Positions 33,335 through 42,942 of a DNA stretch of 64,000 bases are shown piece by piece. Position 1 is the first letter of the stretch; every line of letters begins with the position of its first letter. The stretch lies in contig CAZWJF010000007.1 in the NCBI GenBank assembly GCA_964634325.1, positions 1-64,000 on the forward strand, in the 5' to 3' direction. A program made the position numbers and the translations under genes. The DNA comes from JAJXWB01 sp964634325. GTDB lineage: Bacteria > Pseudomonadota > Alphaproteobacteria > Rhizobiales > Beijerinckiaceae. A model generated the notes under the pieces. The model made no database searches. It was not told the DNA's origin and saw nothing but the letters and a program-made list of their open reading frames with translations.

Positions 33335-35818
33335 GTGGAAGGCGTATCGCTCGACCGTAACGGCGGCGAGCGCGTGGACGGTTCGGCTGCGCCCGCGCAT
33401 CTGTCGTCGGCGCAAGGGCCGCAGAGGCGCTTGCGAAGACAATTGTGGCTGGGGCTCGGCTGTGTCGTCCTGCTTTGGGCGGTCGCCGCCGCGCGCTGGC
33501 CATTGCGCGACATGGTCGTTCCCTGGGATTCGAAAAATCAGTTCTTCGTGTTTTTTCGTTTCATGGCTTCGAGCATCCACGCGGGGTCCACGCCATTTTG
33601 GAATCCCTACGAATACGCTGGCTTCCCATCTATCGCCGATCCGCAGTCGCTGATCTTCGCGCCAGCCTTCGTCATCTGGGCGATCTTCGATCCCGCGCCG
33701 TCCCTGTTCGCCTTCGATCTGCTGGTCTATGCGCATCTGCTCGTCGGCGGGCTCGCGATGGCCGCATACGGACATCGGCGCGCGTGGCCGATCTCGGCCA
33801 GCGTACTGGCGGCGGTCGTCTTCATGTTCGGCGGCGCCGCCTCCGGTCGCCTGATGCATGTCGGCGTCATCACCGTTTATGGGCTCTTCCCGTTGGCGGT
33901 CCTGTGGCTGGAGGAAACGATAGAGCGCAACTCGTTTCGAGCGGCGATGGGCCTTGGCGTCGTGGCGGCGATGATCGCGCTGGGCCGTAGCCAGGTTCCC
34001 TTGCTTCTGTGTTTTTCTCTGGCCGCCGTGTTGATCGGCGCGATCGCGACTGCGCCGCGGCCATTGCGATTTCTTGCGGCGAGAGCGCCCGCGCTCTTGA
34101 TCGCCCTCGTGGCGTTCGTCGCAGTCGCAGCGGTCCCCATGTTGTTGACGTTGCAGTTCGCGTCGCTGTCCAACAGGCCGGCCATTGATCTCGAGACCGC
34201 ATTGAGGTCGTCGCTCTATCCGCTCAATTTCGCGAATTTCTTCGCGCCCGACATTTTCGGGTCGTTGCGCCCGTTGAACGCGGGCGACTGGGGGCCTGCC
34301 TATTCGACCCGACCGGCGATCGACTCTACCGATCGCGCGTTCAATTATTTGTTCGCCGGAACCTTCACGGCGCTTCTGTTCGTCTGGCACGGATTGATGG
34401 GCGCGCGGATCGTCGCCCGCGGCCGACGTGTTTTCGCTTGTATCGCAGCGTTTGCCGTTCTCTACGCGATCGGCCGCTACTCGCCTTTCTTTCCCGTGCT
34501 CTTCCGCTATCTGCCGGGCATCGATCTTTTCCGGCGGCCGGTCGGGGCGACATTTCTATTCAATCTGGCGCTCGCCTATCTCGCCGGCCATCTCGTCGCC
34601 GATCATGTCCGGGCGGGCGCGCCGAAATTGACCCGACTGGCCCTGCTGGCCGGCGTGACGCTGGTTGGCGGGCTCTTGGCGTGGGCGGTCGAGTTTTCAG
34701 CATTGCGTTCCAGAGGCGTAGACGCATTTGCGCAGATCGGGTTCGCAGCGCCAGCCTATCTCGGGTTGATCGCGCTCCTGATCCTGCCGAGATCGCGTCT
34801 TGGCCGATCGCGCGCGGCGATGGTCGCCGTCGCGTTCGCCGTGGTGGAGTTGATCGTGAACAACGTCGCTTCGCAACTCAACGCCGAGCCGCGCGCCAAT
34901 TACGCCATGCTGGAGAAGCCGACGCCGCAGGCCTCGCGTATCGTGCAGACCATCGCAGACGACATGCGCGTCAACGCGCCAAACCGCGCGCGGCCACGCG
35001 TCGAAATCCTCGGTCTCGGCGGTCCATGGCAGAACGCTGCGATGTTGTACGATCTCGAAGCGACGAACGGATACAATCCGCTGCGGATCGGCTCATACGA
35101 CCGCTTGGTCGACCCCGGCGAATCCACTTGGGAGGCGGTCAAGCGGCGATACCCGAATTCCTTCCGGGGATACGACTGCCTGCTCGCGCGCATGCTCGGC
35201 CTTGAATATGTCGTGCTGGACAGGCCGATAGACAAATTGCCGAACCACCCGCGACGCGCGCATGCGATTGCGATTCTATCTGGTCCTGATGTCTGGATTT
35301 ATCGTCTGCCGCGCGCGCAACCGCGAGTCAGCATCGAAACCCGGGTGGAAATCGCCGACGCCGGACGGTTGCTTGCGGAAGGCGCCTTTCCCGACAATTT
35401 ATCGCCTGCCGAAACAATCGTCGACGCCGCAGACAGCCTGTCCCAGCGTTATCTGCCGGATTTCTCCAAGAGGACCGCGACCGCCAAGATATCCGCGTGG
35501 CGCCCCGACAGGGTGGAGATCGAGGTGAATGCTTCGGCGCCGGCGATACTGACGTTGCACGACCTCTGGTATCCGGGCTGGGAGGTCTACGTCGACGGCG
35601 TGCAAAAGTCGGTGCTGCGATCCAATCTCCTGTTTCGCGGCGTCGAGCTTCCGGCGGGCGCCCGACACGTCGAATTCGTCTATCGCCCTCTTTCGTTCAT
35701 CAATCTTCGCGCGGCCTTCTTGTCGGCGTGGCGTAGCGCGACGCATGCGCTCGATGCGCACAGGAAACCCTCGGGCGCCGACGCGCCGATTGCCGATTTT
35801 GGTCTTCATCCGGTCTAA
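33335..35818 (+). CDS. YfhO-like polytopic membrane protein (GT-C type)
   Basis: An 827-residue protein with about twelve hydrophobic segments between residues 35 and 520 and a C-terminal extracytoplasmic domain. After the first membrane segment it has WDSKNQFFVFFRF and FWNPYEYAGFPSIADPQ, the arrangement of the YfhO family (PF09586) and GT-C glycosyltransferases, where an acidic residue in the first loop binds the lipid-linked donor. The C-terminal part ends in a beta-rich YPGWEVYVDG / GVELPAGARHVEFVYRP module common in this family. Start is GTG behind GGGGAGG. It may glycosylate a cell-surface lipid or polymer; acceptor unknown. Confidence 0.75.
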   Translation: MEGVSLDRNGGERVDGSAAPAHLSSAQGPQRRLRRQLWLGLGCVVLLWAVAAARWPLRDMVVPWDSKNQFFVFFRFMASSIHAGSTPFWNPYEYAGFPSIADPQSLIFAPAFVIWAIFDPAPSLFAFDLLVYAHLLVGGLAMAAYGHRRAWPISASVLAAVVFMFGGAASGRLMHVGVITVYGLFPLAVLWLEETIERNSFRAAMGLGVVAAMIALGRSQVPLLLCFSLAAVLIGAIATAPRPLRFLAARAPALLIALVAFVAVAAVPMLLTLQFASLSNRPAIDLETALRSSLYPLNFANFFAPDIFGSLRPLNAGDWGPAYSTRPAIDSTDRAFNYLFAGTFTALLFVWHGLMGARIVARGRRVFACIAAFAVLYAIGRYSPFFPVLFRYLPGIDLFRRPVGATFLFNLALAYLAGHLVADHVRAGAPKLTRLALLAGVTLVGGLLAWAVEFSALRSRGVDAFAQIGFAAPAYLGLIALLILPRSRLGRSRAAMVAVAFAVVELIVNNVASQLNAEPRANYAMLEKPTPQASRIVQTIADDMRVNAPNRARPRVEILGLGGPWQNAAMLYDLEATNGYNPLRIGSYDRLVDPGESTWEAVKRRYPNSFRGYDCLLARMLGLEYVVLDRPIDKLPNHPRRAHAIAILSGPDVWIYRLPRAQPRVSIETRVEIADAGRLLAEGAFPDNLSPAETIVDAADSLSQRYLPDFSKRTATAKISAWRPDRVEIEVNASAPAILTLHDLWYPGWEVYVDGVQKSVLRSNLLFRGVELPAGARHVEFVYRPLSFINLRAAFLSAWRSATHALDAHRKPSGADAPIADFGLHPV

Positions 35819-35854
35819 GATCGACGGTAGCGTTCAAGCCGTAACGTGAGTCGA

Positions 35855-38425
35855 ATGATGAATAGCCAATCGGCGACAGCCGCGCCGCCGCGCGCTCCAG
35901 CGTCTGGAGGCGCCTTCTGGCGACAGTCGGTTTCGGAGCTCCTAGCGAAATATGAAACGTCGGCGAGCGGGCTCGCTTCGTCTGAAGCCGCGCGACGTCT
36001 GACGACATTCGGGCCGAACGCCTTCGATCGTCGGGATCGTTTCGGACTGCTCCGCAAGATCTGGCGCAAGGCGACAGAGCCGCTTGTGCTGATCTTGGCG
36101 GCGGCGGCGGCTGTTTCAGCGGCGACCGGAGACCGCACCGGCTTCTGGACGATCTTCGCCATCCTCGGCATGTCGATCGCCATCGACGTCCTCCAGGAGA
36201 CCCGCGCGGAATCGGCGGCCGACGCGCTTCGCAAGTCCGTCGCGGTTCGCGCGGACGTCATACGCGACGGCGCGTCGCATTCGATCCCGATCCGGCAGAT
36301 CGTGCCGGGCGACGTGATCGAGCTGCGCGCCGGCGACGTCGTTCCGGCCGATGGCGTCGCGCTGGAGGCGCGGGACCTGTTCGTCAATCAGGCGCTGCTG
36401 ACGGGAGAACCTTATCCGGTCGAAAAGTCGGTCGCGCCCGCGCAGACTGACGAGCTCGGGGAAGCGACCAATGGCCTGTTCATGGGCGCCTCGGTCGTCA
36501 GCGGCAAGGGCCGCATGCTGGTCGTGGCGACCGGCGCCGCGACGCAGGTCGGCGATATCGCCGGCGCGCTGGAGGCCGCCGAGCCGCCGACAGCCTTCGA
36601 GCGATCGATGCGCGAATTCGGGCGGCTGGTGCTGCGCCTGACGAGCTTTCTGGTTCTGTTCGTCTTGCTCGCGCATATGGCGTTCCAACGGCCAATGCTG
36701 GAATCTTTCTTGTTCGCGTTGGCGCTTGCGGTCGGCCTGACCCCGGAATTGCTGCCGATGATCATGACCGTGTCGCTCTCGCGCGGCGCGTTGCGCCTCG
36801 CCAAGGCCGGCGTGATCGTCAAACGGCTGCCGGCGATCCATAACCTCGGTGCGATGGACGTGCTCTGCACGGACAAGACAGGCACGCTCACCGAAGCGCG
36901 CATCGATCTCATGCGCACGATTCGCGAAGACGGCGAGGACGATGATCGCGTGTTCGAACTCGCGTGGCTCAACAGCCGTTTTGAGACCGGCGTCCGCAGT
37001 CCGCTCGACGACGCGATCCTCGGGCACGGCGAACCAGCCGACTGGAGCGATTGGCGCAAGATCGACGAGGTTCCCTTCGATTTCGAGCGCAGACGCGTTT
37101 CGATCCTTCTCGAGAAGAACGGCCGGCGCTTGCTGATCGCCAAGGGCGCGCCAGAGGACATATTGGCGCACTGCACGCATGTCGAGGCGCGCGACGGCGT
37201 CGTCCGCCGGCTCGACGACGCAGCGAACTCCAATCTGACGGCGTTGCACGATCGTTTCGCGGCCGACGGCTTGCGTCTGTTGGCGATCGCCTGGCGCGAC
37301 ATGGCGCCGGACGCGACCTCCTGCCACATTCAGGACGAAGACAAGCTCGTCTTCGCCGGCTTCGCGGCCTTCCTCGATCCGCCCAAGGCCACAGCCGCCG
37401 ACGCTTTGACGAAGCTCGCCGCGACGGGCGTCGCCGTCAAAGTTCTGTCGGGCGACAACGATCTTGTCGTGCGCCATCTCGCCCGTTCGGTCGGACTCGA
37501 CGCCGACAACTATCTGACCGGCGCGCAGATCGCGGCGATGGACGACAGCGCGCTGGCCGCCGCCGCGCCGCGCACAACGCTGTTCTGTCGCGTGAGTCCG
37601 GCGCAGAAGACGCGCGTCATATCGGTGCTGCAGGCGCGCGGCGCGACGGTCGGCTATCTCGGCGACGGCGTGAACGATGCGCCTTCGCTGCGCGCCGCTG
37701 ACGCCGGCATATCCGTGGAAACGGCCGTCGACGTCGCCAAGCAGGCCGCCGACATGATCCTCACGCGGCCTGATCTGCATATTCTCGCTGAGGCCGCGGT
37801 GGAAGGACGGCGCACCTTCGTCAACATCTCCAAATATCTGCTGATGGGGACGAGTTCGAATTTCGGCAATATGCTGTCGATGGCGGCGGCGTCGCTTTTT
37901 CTGCCGTTCCTGCCCATGCTGCCGGTGCAGATTCTCGTCAACAATCTGATCTACGACATCTCGGAACTGGGAATCCCGTTCGATCGTGTCGCGGCCGAAG
38001 AAACCGCTGCGCCGCAGGTCTGGGACATGGCGGCGCTCAAGCGGTTCACCTTCGTCATGGGCGCTGTCAGCTCGTTGTTCGACCTGGCGACCTTCGTCAT
38101 GTTGCTGCGCGGGTTCCATGTCGACGAAGCGACGTTCCGGACAGCCTGGTTCGTCGAATCCATGGCGACGCAGGTCCTGGTCATTTTCGTCATTCGCTCC
38201 GGCAGGCGGCTCTTCGCCAGTTGGCCTCACCCTGCGCTGGTCGCCTCGTCCCTCGGCGCGCTTGCTGTCGCGCTGGCGTTGCCCTTTACGCCTCCGGGCG
38301 AATGGCTCTCGTTCGTTCCGCTGTCGGCGGGTCTGTGCGCCGCCATCGTTGGCCTCGTGGGCGCCTATCTGGCGACTGCGCTGGTAGCGCGCCGTTGGGC
38401 GCGGCCGACGGTCAGCCGGCAGTAG
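35855..38425 (+). CDS. mgtA: Magnesium-translocating P-type ATPase (MgtA/MgtB-like)
   Basis: An 856-residue P-type ATPase. The phosphorylation site is Asp340 in DKTGTLT; TGEP marks the actuator domain and GDGVNDAP the hinge. GLTPELLPMIMTVSLSRGA in the fourth membrane helix and LVNNLIYDISELGIPFD in the sixth are characteristic of the P3B (MgtA) group, which imports Mg2+. Start is the ATG at 35855 or the adjacent one; an in-frame GTG at 35846 is possible. No MgtC or PhoP-type leader was recognised upstream, the gap to the previous gene being only 36 bases. Confidence 0.88.
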   Translation: MMNSQSATAAPPRAPASGGAFWRQSVSELLAKYETSASGLASSEAARRLTTFGPNAFDRRDRFGLLRKIWRKATEPLVLILAAAAAVSAATGDRTGFWTIFAILGMSIAIDVLQETRAESAADALRKSVAVRADVIRDGASHSIPIRQIVPGDVIELRAGDVVPADGVALEARDLFVNQALLTGEPYPVEKSVAPAQTDELGEATNGLFMGASVVSGKGRMLVVATGAATQVGDIAGALEAAEPPTAFERSMREFGRLVLRLTSFLVLFVLLAHMAFQRPMLESFLFALALAVGLTPELLPMIMTVSLSRGALRLAKAGVIVKRLPAIHNLGAMDVLCTDKTGTLTEARIDLMRTIREDGEDDDRVFELAWLNSRFETGVRSPLDDAILGHGEPADWSDWRKIDEVPFDFERRRVSILLEKNGRRLLIAKGAPEDILAHCTHVEARDGVVRRLDDAANSNLTALHDRFAADGLRLLAIAWRDMAPDATSCHIQDEDKLVFAGFAAFLDPPKATAADALTKLAATGVAVKVLSGDNDLVVRHLARSVGLDADNYLTGAQIAAMDDSALAAAAPRTTLFCRVSPAQKTRVISVLQARGATVGYLGDGVNDAPSLRAADAGISVETAVDVAKQAADMILTRPDLHILAEAAVEGRRTFVNISKYLLMGTSSNFGNMLSMAAASLFLPFLPMLPVQILVNNLIYDISELGIPFDRVAAEETAAPQVWDMAALKRFTFVMGAVSSLFDLATFVMLLRGFHVDEATFRTAWFVESMATQVLVIFVIRSGRRLFASWPHPALVASSLGALAVALALPFTPPGEWLSFVPLSAGLCAAIVGLVGAYLATALVARRWARPTVSRQ

Positions 38426-38427
38426 GA

Positions 38428-38685
38428 TTACTCGTGGGTCTGCGGCTCGGTCGGGCGATCCGCGCGCCGGGCTCGCAGTCGTGCTGCGACATAGGCGGGC
38501 AGGCCAATTGCGCCCAGAATGGCGCCGAGCGGCATGAAGGTGAAGAACACCAGCATGCCGCTGTAGCCTTCAAAACTCGTGGTGTGAAAGATCGTCGTCC
38601 AGGCGAAGCCTGCGCCGACGCCGGCGATGGCGCCGATCAGGGCGCCGAGCAGGAGCGCGGCCAGCAGCAGGAACAGATTTTTCAT
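38428..38685 (-). CDS. Small two-helix membrane protein
   Basis: An 85-residue protein with two long hydrophobic segments (about 3-30 and 45-68) separated by a short aromatic loop, and a basic, Arg/Thr-rich C-terminus. The first segment has GxxxG spacing (GALIGAIAGVGAG). Family unknown. It is convergent with the P-type ATPase gene, whose stop lies 2 bases away. The start ATG has a GAGG ribosome site. Confidence 0.65.
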   Translation of the reverse strand: MKNLFLLLAALLLGALIGAIAGVGAGFAWTTIFHTTSFEGYSGMLVFFTFMPLGAILGAIGLPAYVAARLRARRADRPTEPQTHE

Positions 38686-38850
38686 GGCGCCCTCGGTAGG
38701 CTGGACAGATCGCCGCTCAAATAGACGTCGGCCGGGCGCGTCTCCGTGCGCGCAGTCACTTCGCGCGCGTTGCGACGCGCCGACGGCGACGTTTGCGTCG
38801 CGCGCCGGTATAGTCGGCGTTAAACTCCGGAAAATCGAGGCCCCACCGTC

Positions 38851-39456
38851 ATGAGCGAATTCGAACGTTGGCAGGATCGCTTCGCCGCCAAAGATTATGT
38901 CTTCGGCGAGGCGCCCAACGCCTTCCTGGCCTCGAAGGCGTCGCTTCTCCCCAAACAGGGACGTGCGCTCGCCGTGGCCGACGGCGAGGGGCGCAATGGC
39001 GTGTGGCTCGCCGAGCAGGGGCTCGACGTCCTGTCGATTGATTTTTCTCCGAACGCGCAGGCCAAGGCGCGCGCGCTCGCCGAACGACGCGGCGTCACGC
39101 TGCGTTTCGAGCTCGTCGACGTCCACGCCTTCGACTATCCGCAAGATGTCTTCGACGTCGTGGTCGACATTTTTTCGCAATTTTCAAGCCCGGCGCAGCG
39201 CGCGCCGAAATGGGCGGGGATGAAGCGCGCCTTGAAGCCGGGCGGCCTGCTCCTGCTTGAGGGCTACACGCCCAAGCAGTTGGAGTTCGGCACGGGCGGG
39301 CCGCGGAACGTGGAGAATCTCTACACCCGCCCGTTGCTCGAACAGGCGTTCGGCGATCTCGCGAAAATCGAAATCGCCGAATACGAAGCCGTCCTTTCGG
39401 AAGGCGCCGGCCATTCCGGCCCGTCGGCCGTCATCGACCTCGTGGGCTGGAAATAG
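38851..39456 (+). CDS. SAM-dependent methyltransferase (TehB/UbiE-like)
   Basis: A 201-residue class I methyltransferase. It opens with WQDRFAAKDYVFGEAPN, typical of small TehB-like enzymes that follow W..Rf....y.fG..Pn. The SAM-binding motif I appears as ALAVADGEGRNGVWLA near residues 40-55 and the acidic end of strand beta2 as SIDFS. A DVVVDIFSQF strand corresponds to motif IV and GGLLLLEGY to motif VI. Substrate unknown; TehB relatives methylate tellurite or thiols. It is divergent from the small membrane protein and convergent with the copper-chaperone-like gene. Confidence 0.82.
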   Translation: MSEFERWQDRFAAKDYVFGEAPNAFLASKASLLPKQGRALAVADGEGRNGVWLAEQGLDVLSIDFSPNAQAKARALAERRGVTLRFELVDVHAFDYPQDVFDVVVDIFSQFSSPAQRAPKWAGMKRALKPGGLLLLEGYTPKQLEFGTGGPRNVENLYTRPLLEQAFGDLAKIEIAEYEAVLSEGAGHSGPSAVIDLVGWK

Positions 39457-39459
39457 GCC

Positions 39460-39666
39460 TTACTGCGCGAGGCGGGCTGGATAGCCTGCCTCTTCGATCG
39501 CCTTGGCGGCGACGGCCGGCTGCGGCAGATCCGGCGAGACCTCGACCCGACCGGTGGCGAGATCGATCTTGACCTCGGCGTCCGGCTGAACGGTCTGCAC
39601 GGCCTTGGTCACGGCGCGGGCGCAATGGTTGCAGCTCATTTTCTCGACTTGAAACACCGTCGACAT
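39460..39666 (-). CDS. Heavy-metal-associated (CopZ-like) metal-binding protein
   Basis: A 68-residue ferredoxin-like HMA-domain protein with the copper-binding motif MSCNHC (Cys12 and Cys15). The remainder fits the beta-alpha-beta-beta-alpha-beta HMA fold, ending in AIEEAGYPARL. It would be a cytosolic Cu(I) chaperone, though no copper ATPase or CueR regulator stands next to it. It is convergent with the methyltransferase gene, leaving a 3-base gap. Confidence 0.88.
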   Translation of the reverse strand: MSTVFQVEKMSCNHCARAVTKAVQTVQPDAEVKIDLATGRVEVSPDLPQPAVAAKAIEEAGYPARLAQ

Positions 39667-39836
39667 CGGTCGCTCCTCTCGGCGTTCTCGGTTTCCATGA
39701 ACGCTGATTTCAGGCTTCCCAGCGTGGGAAGGTCAAGCATTTTCGGCGCGCGACACGCGGTCGCGGATCATGCCCGTTGCGGCGATACGGCGCGCCTCCA
39801 ATATGATGCGCAATCGACCCTTTGAGGAGTGCGCCC

Positions 39837-40274
39837 GTGTCCGACAGCGTCATCGTCGCTTGCCCGCATTGCGGCGGGCTCAATCGCGCCCCGCAAGCCC
39901 GGCTGGCCAATGGCGAGGCGCCGAATTGCGGACGCTGTCACAAGCAGCTGTTCGACGGCCATCCGACGGAATTGACCGACGCCGACGCCTTCGACCGGCT
40001 GGTCGGCAAGACGGAAATTCCCGTGCTCGTGGATTTCTGGGCGGGCTGGTGCGGACCCTGTCGCGCCATGGCGCCGGAATTCGCGGCTGCGGCGAGCGAT
40101 CTGGAGCCCAACGTCCGGCTCGCCAAGCTCGACACAGAGGCGGCGCCGGAAATCGCGGCGCGCTACGGCATCCGCGGCATTCCCACGATGATCCTGTTTT
40201 CCGGGGGACGCGAGGTGAAGCGACAGAGCGGGGCCATCGGCCGCTCGGCTATCGTCGCCTTCGCGCGAAGCTGA
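39837..40274 (+). CDS. trxC: Thioredoxin 2 (zinc-ribbon thioredoxin)
   Basis: A 145-residue thioredoxin with the TrxC N-terminal zinc ribbon (Cys9/Cys12 in CPHC and Cys31/Cys34 in CGRC) and the redox centre WCGPC (Cys72/Cys75). It reduces cytoplasmic disulfides, often under oxidative stress, and the ribbon makes it zinc- and redox-sensitive. The start is GTG at 39837 with a GAGGAG ribosome site seven bases upstream; an upstream in-frame TTG would overlap that site and is rejected. Confidence 0.92.
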   Translation: MSDSVIVACPHCGGLNRAPQARLANGEAPNCGRCHKQLFDGHPTELTDADAFDRLVGKTEIPVLVDFWAGWCGPCRAMAPEFAAAASDLEPNVRLAKLDTEAAPEIAARYGIRGIPTMILFSGGREVKRQSGAIGRSAIVAFARS

Positions 40275-40288
40275 GACGTCGGCGCGGT

Positions 40289-41626
40289 TCAGAAGTAGCG
40301 CCACCAGATGTAGACATGGCAGATGGCCACCGAGACCAGCATCATCGGGAATGCGTAGAGCGAATACTTCAGGAAGCTGAACGAGGTCCCGTTGCGTTCG
40401 GCGATGCCGGCCACGGTCAGATTGGCGGACGCGCCGATCAGCGTGCCGTTTCCACCGAGGCAGGCGCCGAGCGATAGGGCCCACCACAGCGGCTGGATCG
40501 CGTCCGGCCCGCCGAAGCTGGGCGCCATGTTCTTGATCAGCGGAATCATGGTGGCGACAAACGGGATGTTGTCGACGATCGCCGACAGCACCGCGGACGA
40601 CCAGAGAATCGCGTAGCCCGTGGTCGGCAGATCGCCGCCGGTGGCCGCCGCGAGTTTGTGCGCGAGCAGCGACAGCAGGCCATTCGCCTCGACGCCTTTC
40701 ACGACGATGAACAGACCGACGAAGAAAAAGATCGTGATCCATTCGACGTCGGAAAAGGTCGAGTGGATATTCTGCGCGGCCTTTTCGTTGTGGTGTTCCC
40801 AATTGTCGACCAGCATCAGGACAGCCGCTCCGAACATCGCGATCGTCGCAGGCTCCAGATGCAACGGATGTGCGGCGACGAAGCCCAGAATGACCCCCGC
40901 GATCACGATCAGCGACTGGCGCAGCAGCGTCCAGTCCTCGATGCTTTCGGCTGCGCGCATGGCCATGATGCGCGCCTCGTGCTCCGGCGTCGATTTGAGC
41001 GAGCGTCCCCACAGTGCGTAGATCATCAGAGCCTGGACGGCCATGACGACGATGATGATCGGCAGCAGGTGAAAGAGGAACGAGTTGAAATCGAGCCCGA
41101 CCAGGGAGCCGATCAGAATGTTCGGCGGATCGCCAATCAGCGTCGCCGTGCCGCCGATGTTGGAGGCGAAGATTTCAGCGAACAGAAACGGGTAGACCGG
41201 AACATCGAGCTCCTTGACGATCGCCAGCGTGACCGGAACGATCAGGAGCACGGTCGTCACGTTGTCGAGCAGGGCGGACAGGATGGCGGTCGCGATCTGG
41301 AGCAGCAGCAGGACTTTGGTCGGGTGCGCCCGCGCCATCTGCGCCGCCTTGATCGCGACATACTGGAACATGCCGGACCGACGCGAGATCGACACCAGGA
41401 TCATCATCCCGGTGAGAAGCCCGATCGTGTTGAAATCGACGCCCTTGACCGCCTCGTCCTGCGTCAGCAGGCCGGCGATCACCATGAGGCAGGCGCCGAC
41501 CAGCGCGACGATCGACCGGTTCACTTTCTCGGAAATAACGATGGCGTAGGTGGCGACCAAGATACAGGTCGAGACGGCCATCGGACTGAGTCCCATGATC
41601 GTCCCCGCGCTCGCAGCCCCGGCCAT
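40289..41626 (-). CDS. ArsB/NhaD-type (SLC13-like) ion transporter permease
   Basis: A 445-residue inner-membrane protein with about eleven hydrophobic segments, of the ArsB/NhaD ion-transporter superfamily. Two re-entrant segments of the internal repeat are visible: NIGGTATLIGDPPNILIG and ACLGGNGTLIGASANLTVAG. The motif DNVTTVLLIVPV is also typical. Candidates are Na+/H+ antiport, arsenite or dicarboxylate transport; no arsR or arsC neighbours, so arsenite is not supported. The ATG at 41626 follows GGGGAGG, which decides against longer in-frame starts. Confidence 0.85.
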   Translation of the reverse strand: MAGAASAGTIMGLSPMAVSTCILVATYAIVISEKVNRSIVALVGACLMVIAGLLTQDEAVKGVDFNTIGLLTGMMILVSISRRSGMFQYVAIKAAQMARAHPTKVLLLLQIATAILSALLDNVTTVLLIVPVTLAIVKELDVPVYPFLFAEIFASNIGGTATLIGDPPNILIGSLVGLDFNSFLFHLLPIIIVVMAVQALMIYALWGRSLKSTPEHEARIMAMRAAESIEDWTLLRQSLIVIAGVILGFVAAHPLHLEPATIAMFGAAVLMLVDNWEHHNEKAAQNIHSTFSDVEWITIFFFVGLFIVVKGVEANGLLSLLAHKLAAATGGDLPTTGYAILWSSAVLSAIVDNIPFVATMIPLIKNMAPSFGGPDAIQPLWWALSLGACLGGNGTLIGASANLTVAGIAERNGTSFSFLKYSLYAFPMMLVSVAICHVYIWWRYF

Positions 41627-41761
41627 TCCATCCTCCCCGTTTGTTGTTGAGGCGACGATGACGCAGCCGGGCCCGCCCCGCAAGCGCGCGCGGCTGCGGC
41701 GACATGGCGCGCAGCGATACGCCAGTCGCCGCGCTCGCCGAGCGGTTGGTCGCGCCGACGA

Positions 41762-42784
41762 TCAGGGAACGAGGAGGACCTTGCCGAGGTTGGAGCGGCT
41801 TTGGATATAATCGTGCGCCTCCGCCGCCTCGTCGAACCGGAATGTCCTGGCGATCTGCGGGCGCACGGCGCCTTGCCGCCAGAGATCGAGAATGTCGCCG
41901 AGCCAGCCGGCGATCCTGTCCGCCTCGTTCCACATATGCCCGACGTTGACGCCGAACACGCCCTTGTTCTGGTTCATGAGCGCGACAGGGTTGCCTTGAA
42001 GCCACGGCATGCGCCACGCCATCGACAGCATCGCAAGCGGGTTGCGGGTTCGGCCCGTGGCCATGGTCGAGGCGCCGAACATGCCGAGCCGCCCGGTCGG
42101 CGCAAGCACGCGAAAGCTCTTGCGGAAGGATTCGCCGCCCACCGCGTCGAGCGCCAGCTCCACGCCGCGCCCTCCGGTGATGTCCAGCGCGCGGGCCTCG
42201 AAATCCTCGCGCGTGTAATCGATGAGGTGGTCGACGCCGAGCGCCCGCAGCGCGGCGTGCTTGCCGGCCGACGCCGTGCCGATGACCCGCGCGCCGATAT
42301 GCTTGGCGATCTGGGTCGCGGCGATCCCGACGCCGCCGCCGGCGGAATGCACGAGCATGGTCTCGCCCTTCTTCAGGCCGCCCATGACGACGACCAGTTG
42401 CCAGGCCGTGACGTAATTGACCGGGATCGCCGCTCCCTCGAATGCCGTCATGCCTTCCGGCCGAACGAAAGCCTGGCGAACCGGGACGCAGACCACATCC
42501 GCGTAACCGCCGAACCGCGTCATCGCCAGAACGTCGCGGCCGATCCAGCCGCGATCGACGCCGTCGCCGACCGCATCCACGCGCCCGGCGACCTCGTAAC
42601 CCGGCACGACCGGGATCGGCGGCAGGTCGGGGTAGAGGCCGAGGCGCCCCATGATGTCGGCGAAATTGACCCCGCTCGCTTCGACGCGAATGCGCAGCTC
42701 GCCCGCGTTGGGCGTCGGATCCGGCGCCTCCTTCAGCGCGAGCGCGTCAGGCGCGCCGAATTTCTCGATCCAGATCTGACGCAT
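41762..42784 (-). CDS. Zinc-independent quinone oxidoreductase-type medium-chain dehydrogenase
   Basis: A 340-residue MDR protein of the quinone-oxidoreductase/VAT-1-like group. It has the N-terminal GroES-like domain with ASGVNFADIMGRLGLYP near residues 37-53, and a Rossmann domain with AGGGVGIAATQIAK near 148-161. The catalytic zinc ligands of alcohol dehydrogenases are absent, as expected in this group. It should reduce quinones or enals with NADPH. It is divergent from the methyltransferase at 42943 over a 158-base spacer. Confidence 0.88.
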   Translation of the reverse strand: MRQIWIEKFGAPDALALKEAPDPTPNAGELRIRVEASGVNFADIMGRLGLYPDLPPIPVVPGYEVAGRVDAVGDGVDRGWIGRDVLAMTRFGGYADVVCVPVRQAFVRPEGMTAFEGAAIPVNYVTAWQLVVVMGGLKKGETMLVHSAGGGVGIAATQIAKHIGARVIGTASAGKHAALRALGVDHLIDYTREDFEARALDITGGRGVELALDAVGGESFRKSFRVLAPTGRLGMFGASTMATGRTRNPLAMLSMAWRMPWLQGNPVALMNQNKGVFGVNVGHMWNEADRIAGWLGDILDLWRQGAVRPQIARTFRFDEAAEAHDYIQSRSNLGKVLLVP

Positions 42785-42942
42785 GGCGCAATCCCGCTTG
42801 TCCGCTTCGGACTATCGCCATCGCGCCGGACACGGTCAATTCAGACGGATCGGCTTCGATTGTCATGGACCTGTCGCGCGTTTGGCGCAAACAGGCCGCG
42901 TTGCGGCCGCGCCGGCCCTCTTGCGAGAGGAGTTCGTCTTCC

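Noticed and set aside
40289..41626. Annotation as arsenite efflux pump ArsB
   Set aside because: Only superfamily-level motifs are visible and there is no arsR, arsC or arsA nearby; left as ArsB/NhaD-type permease.
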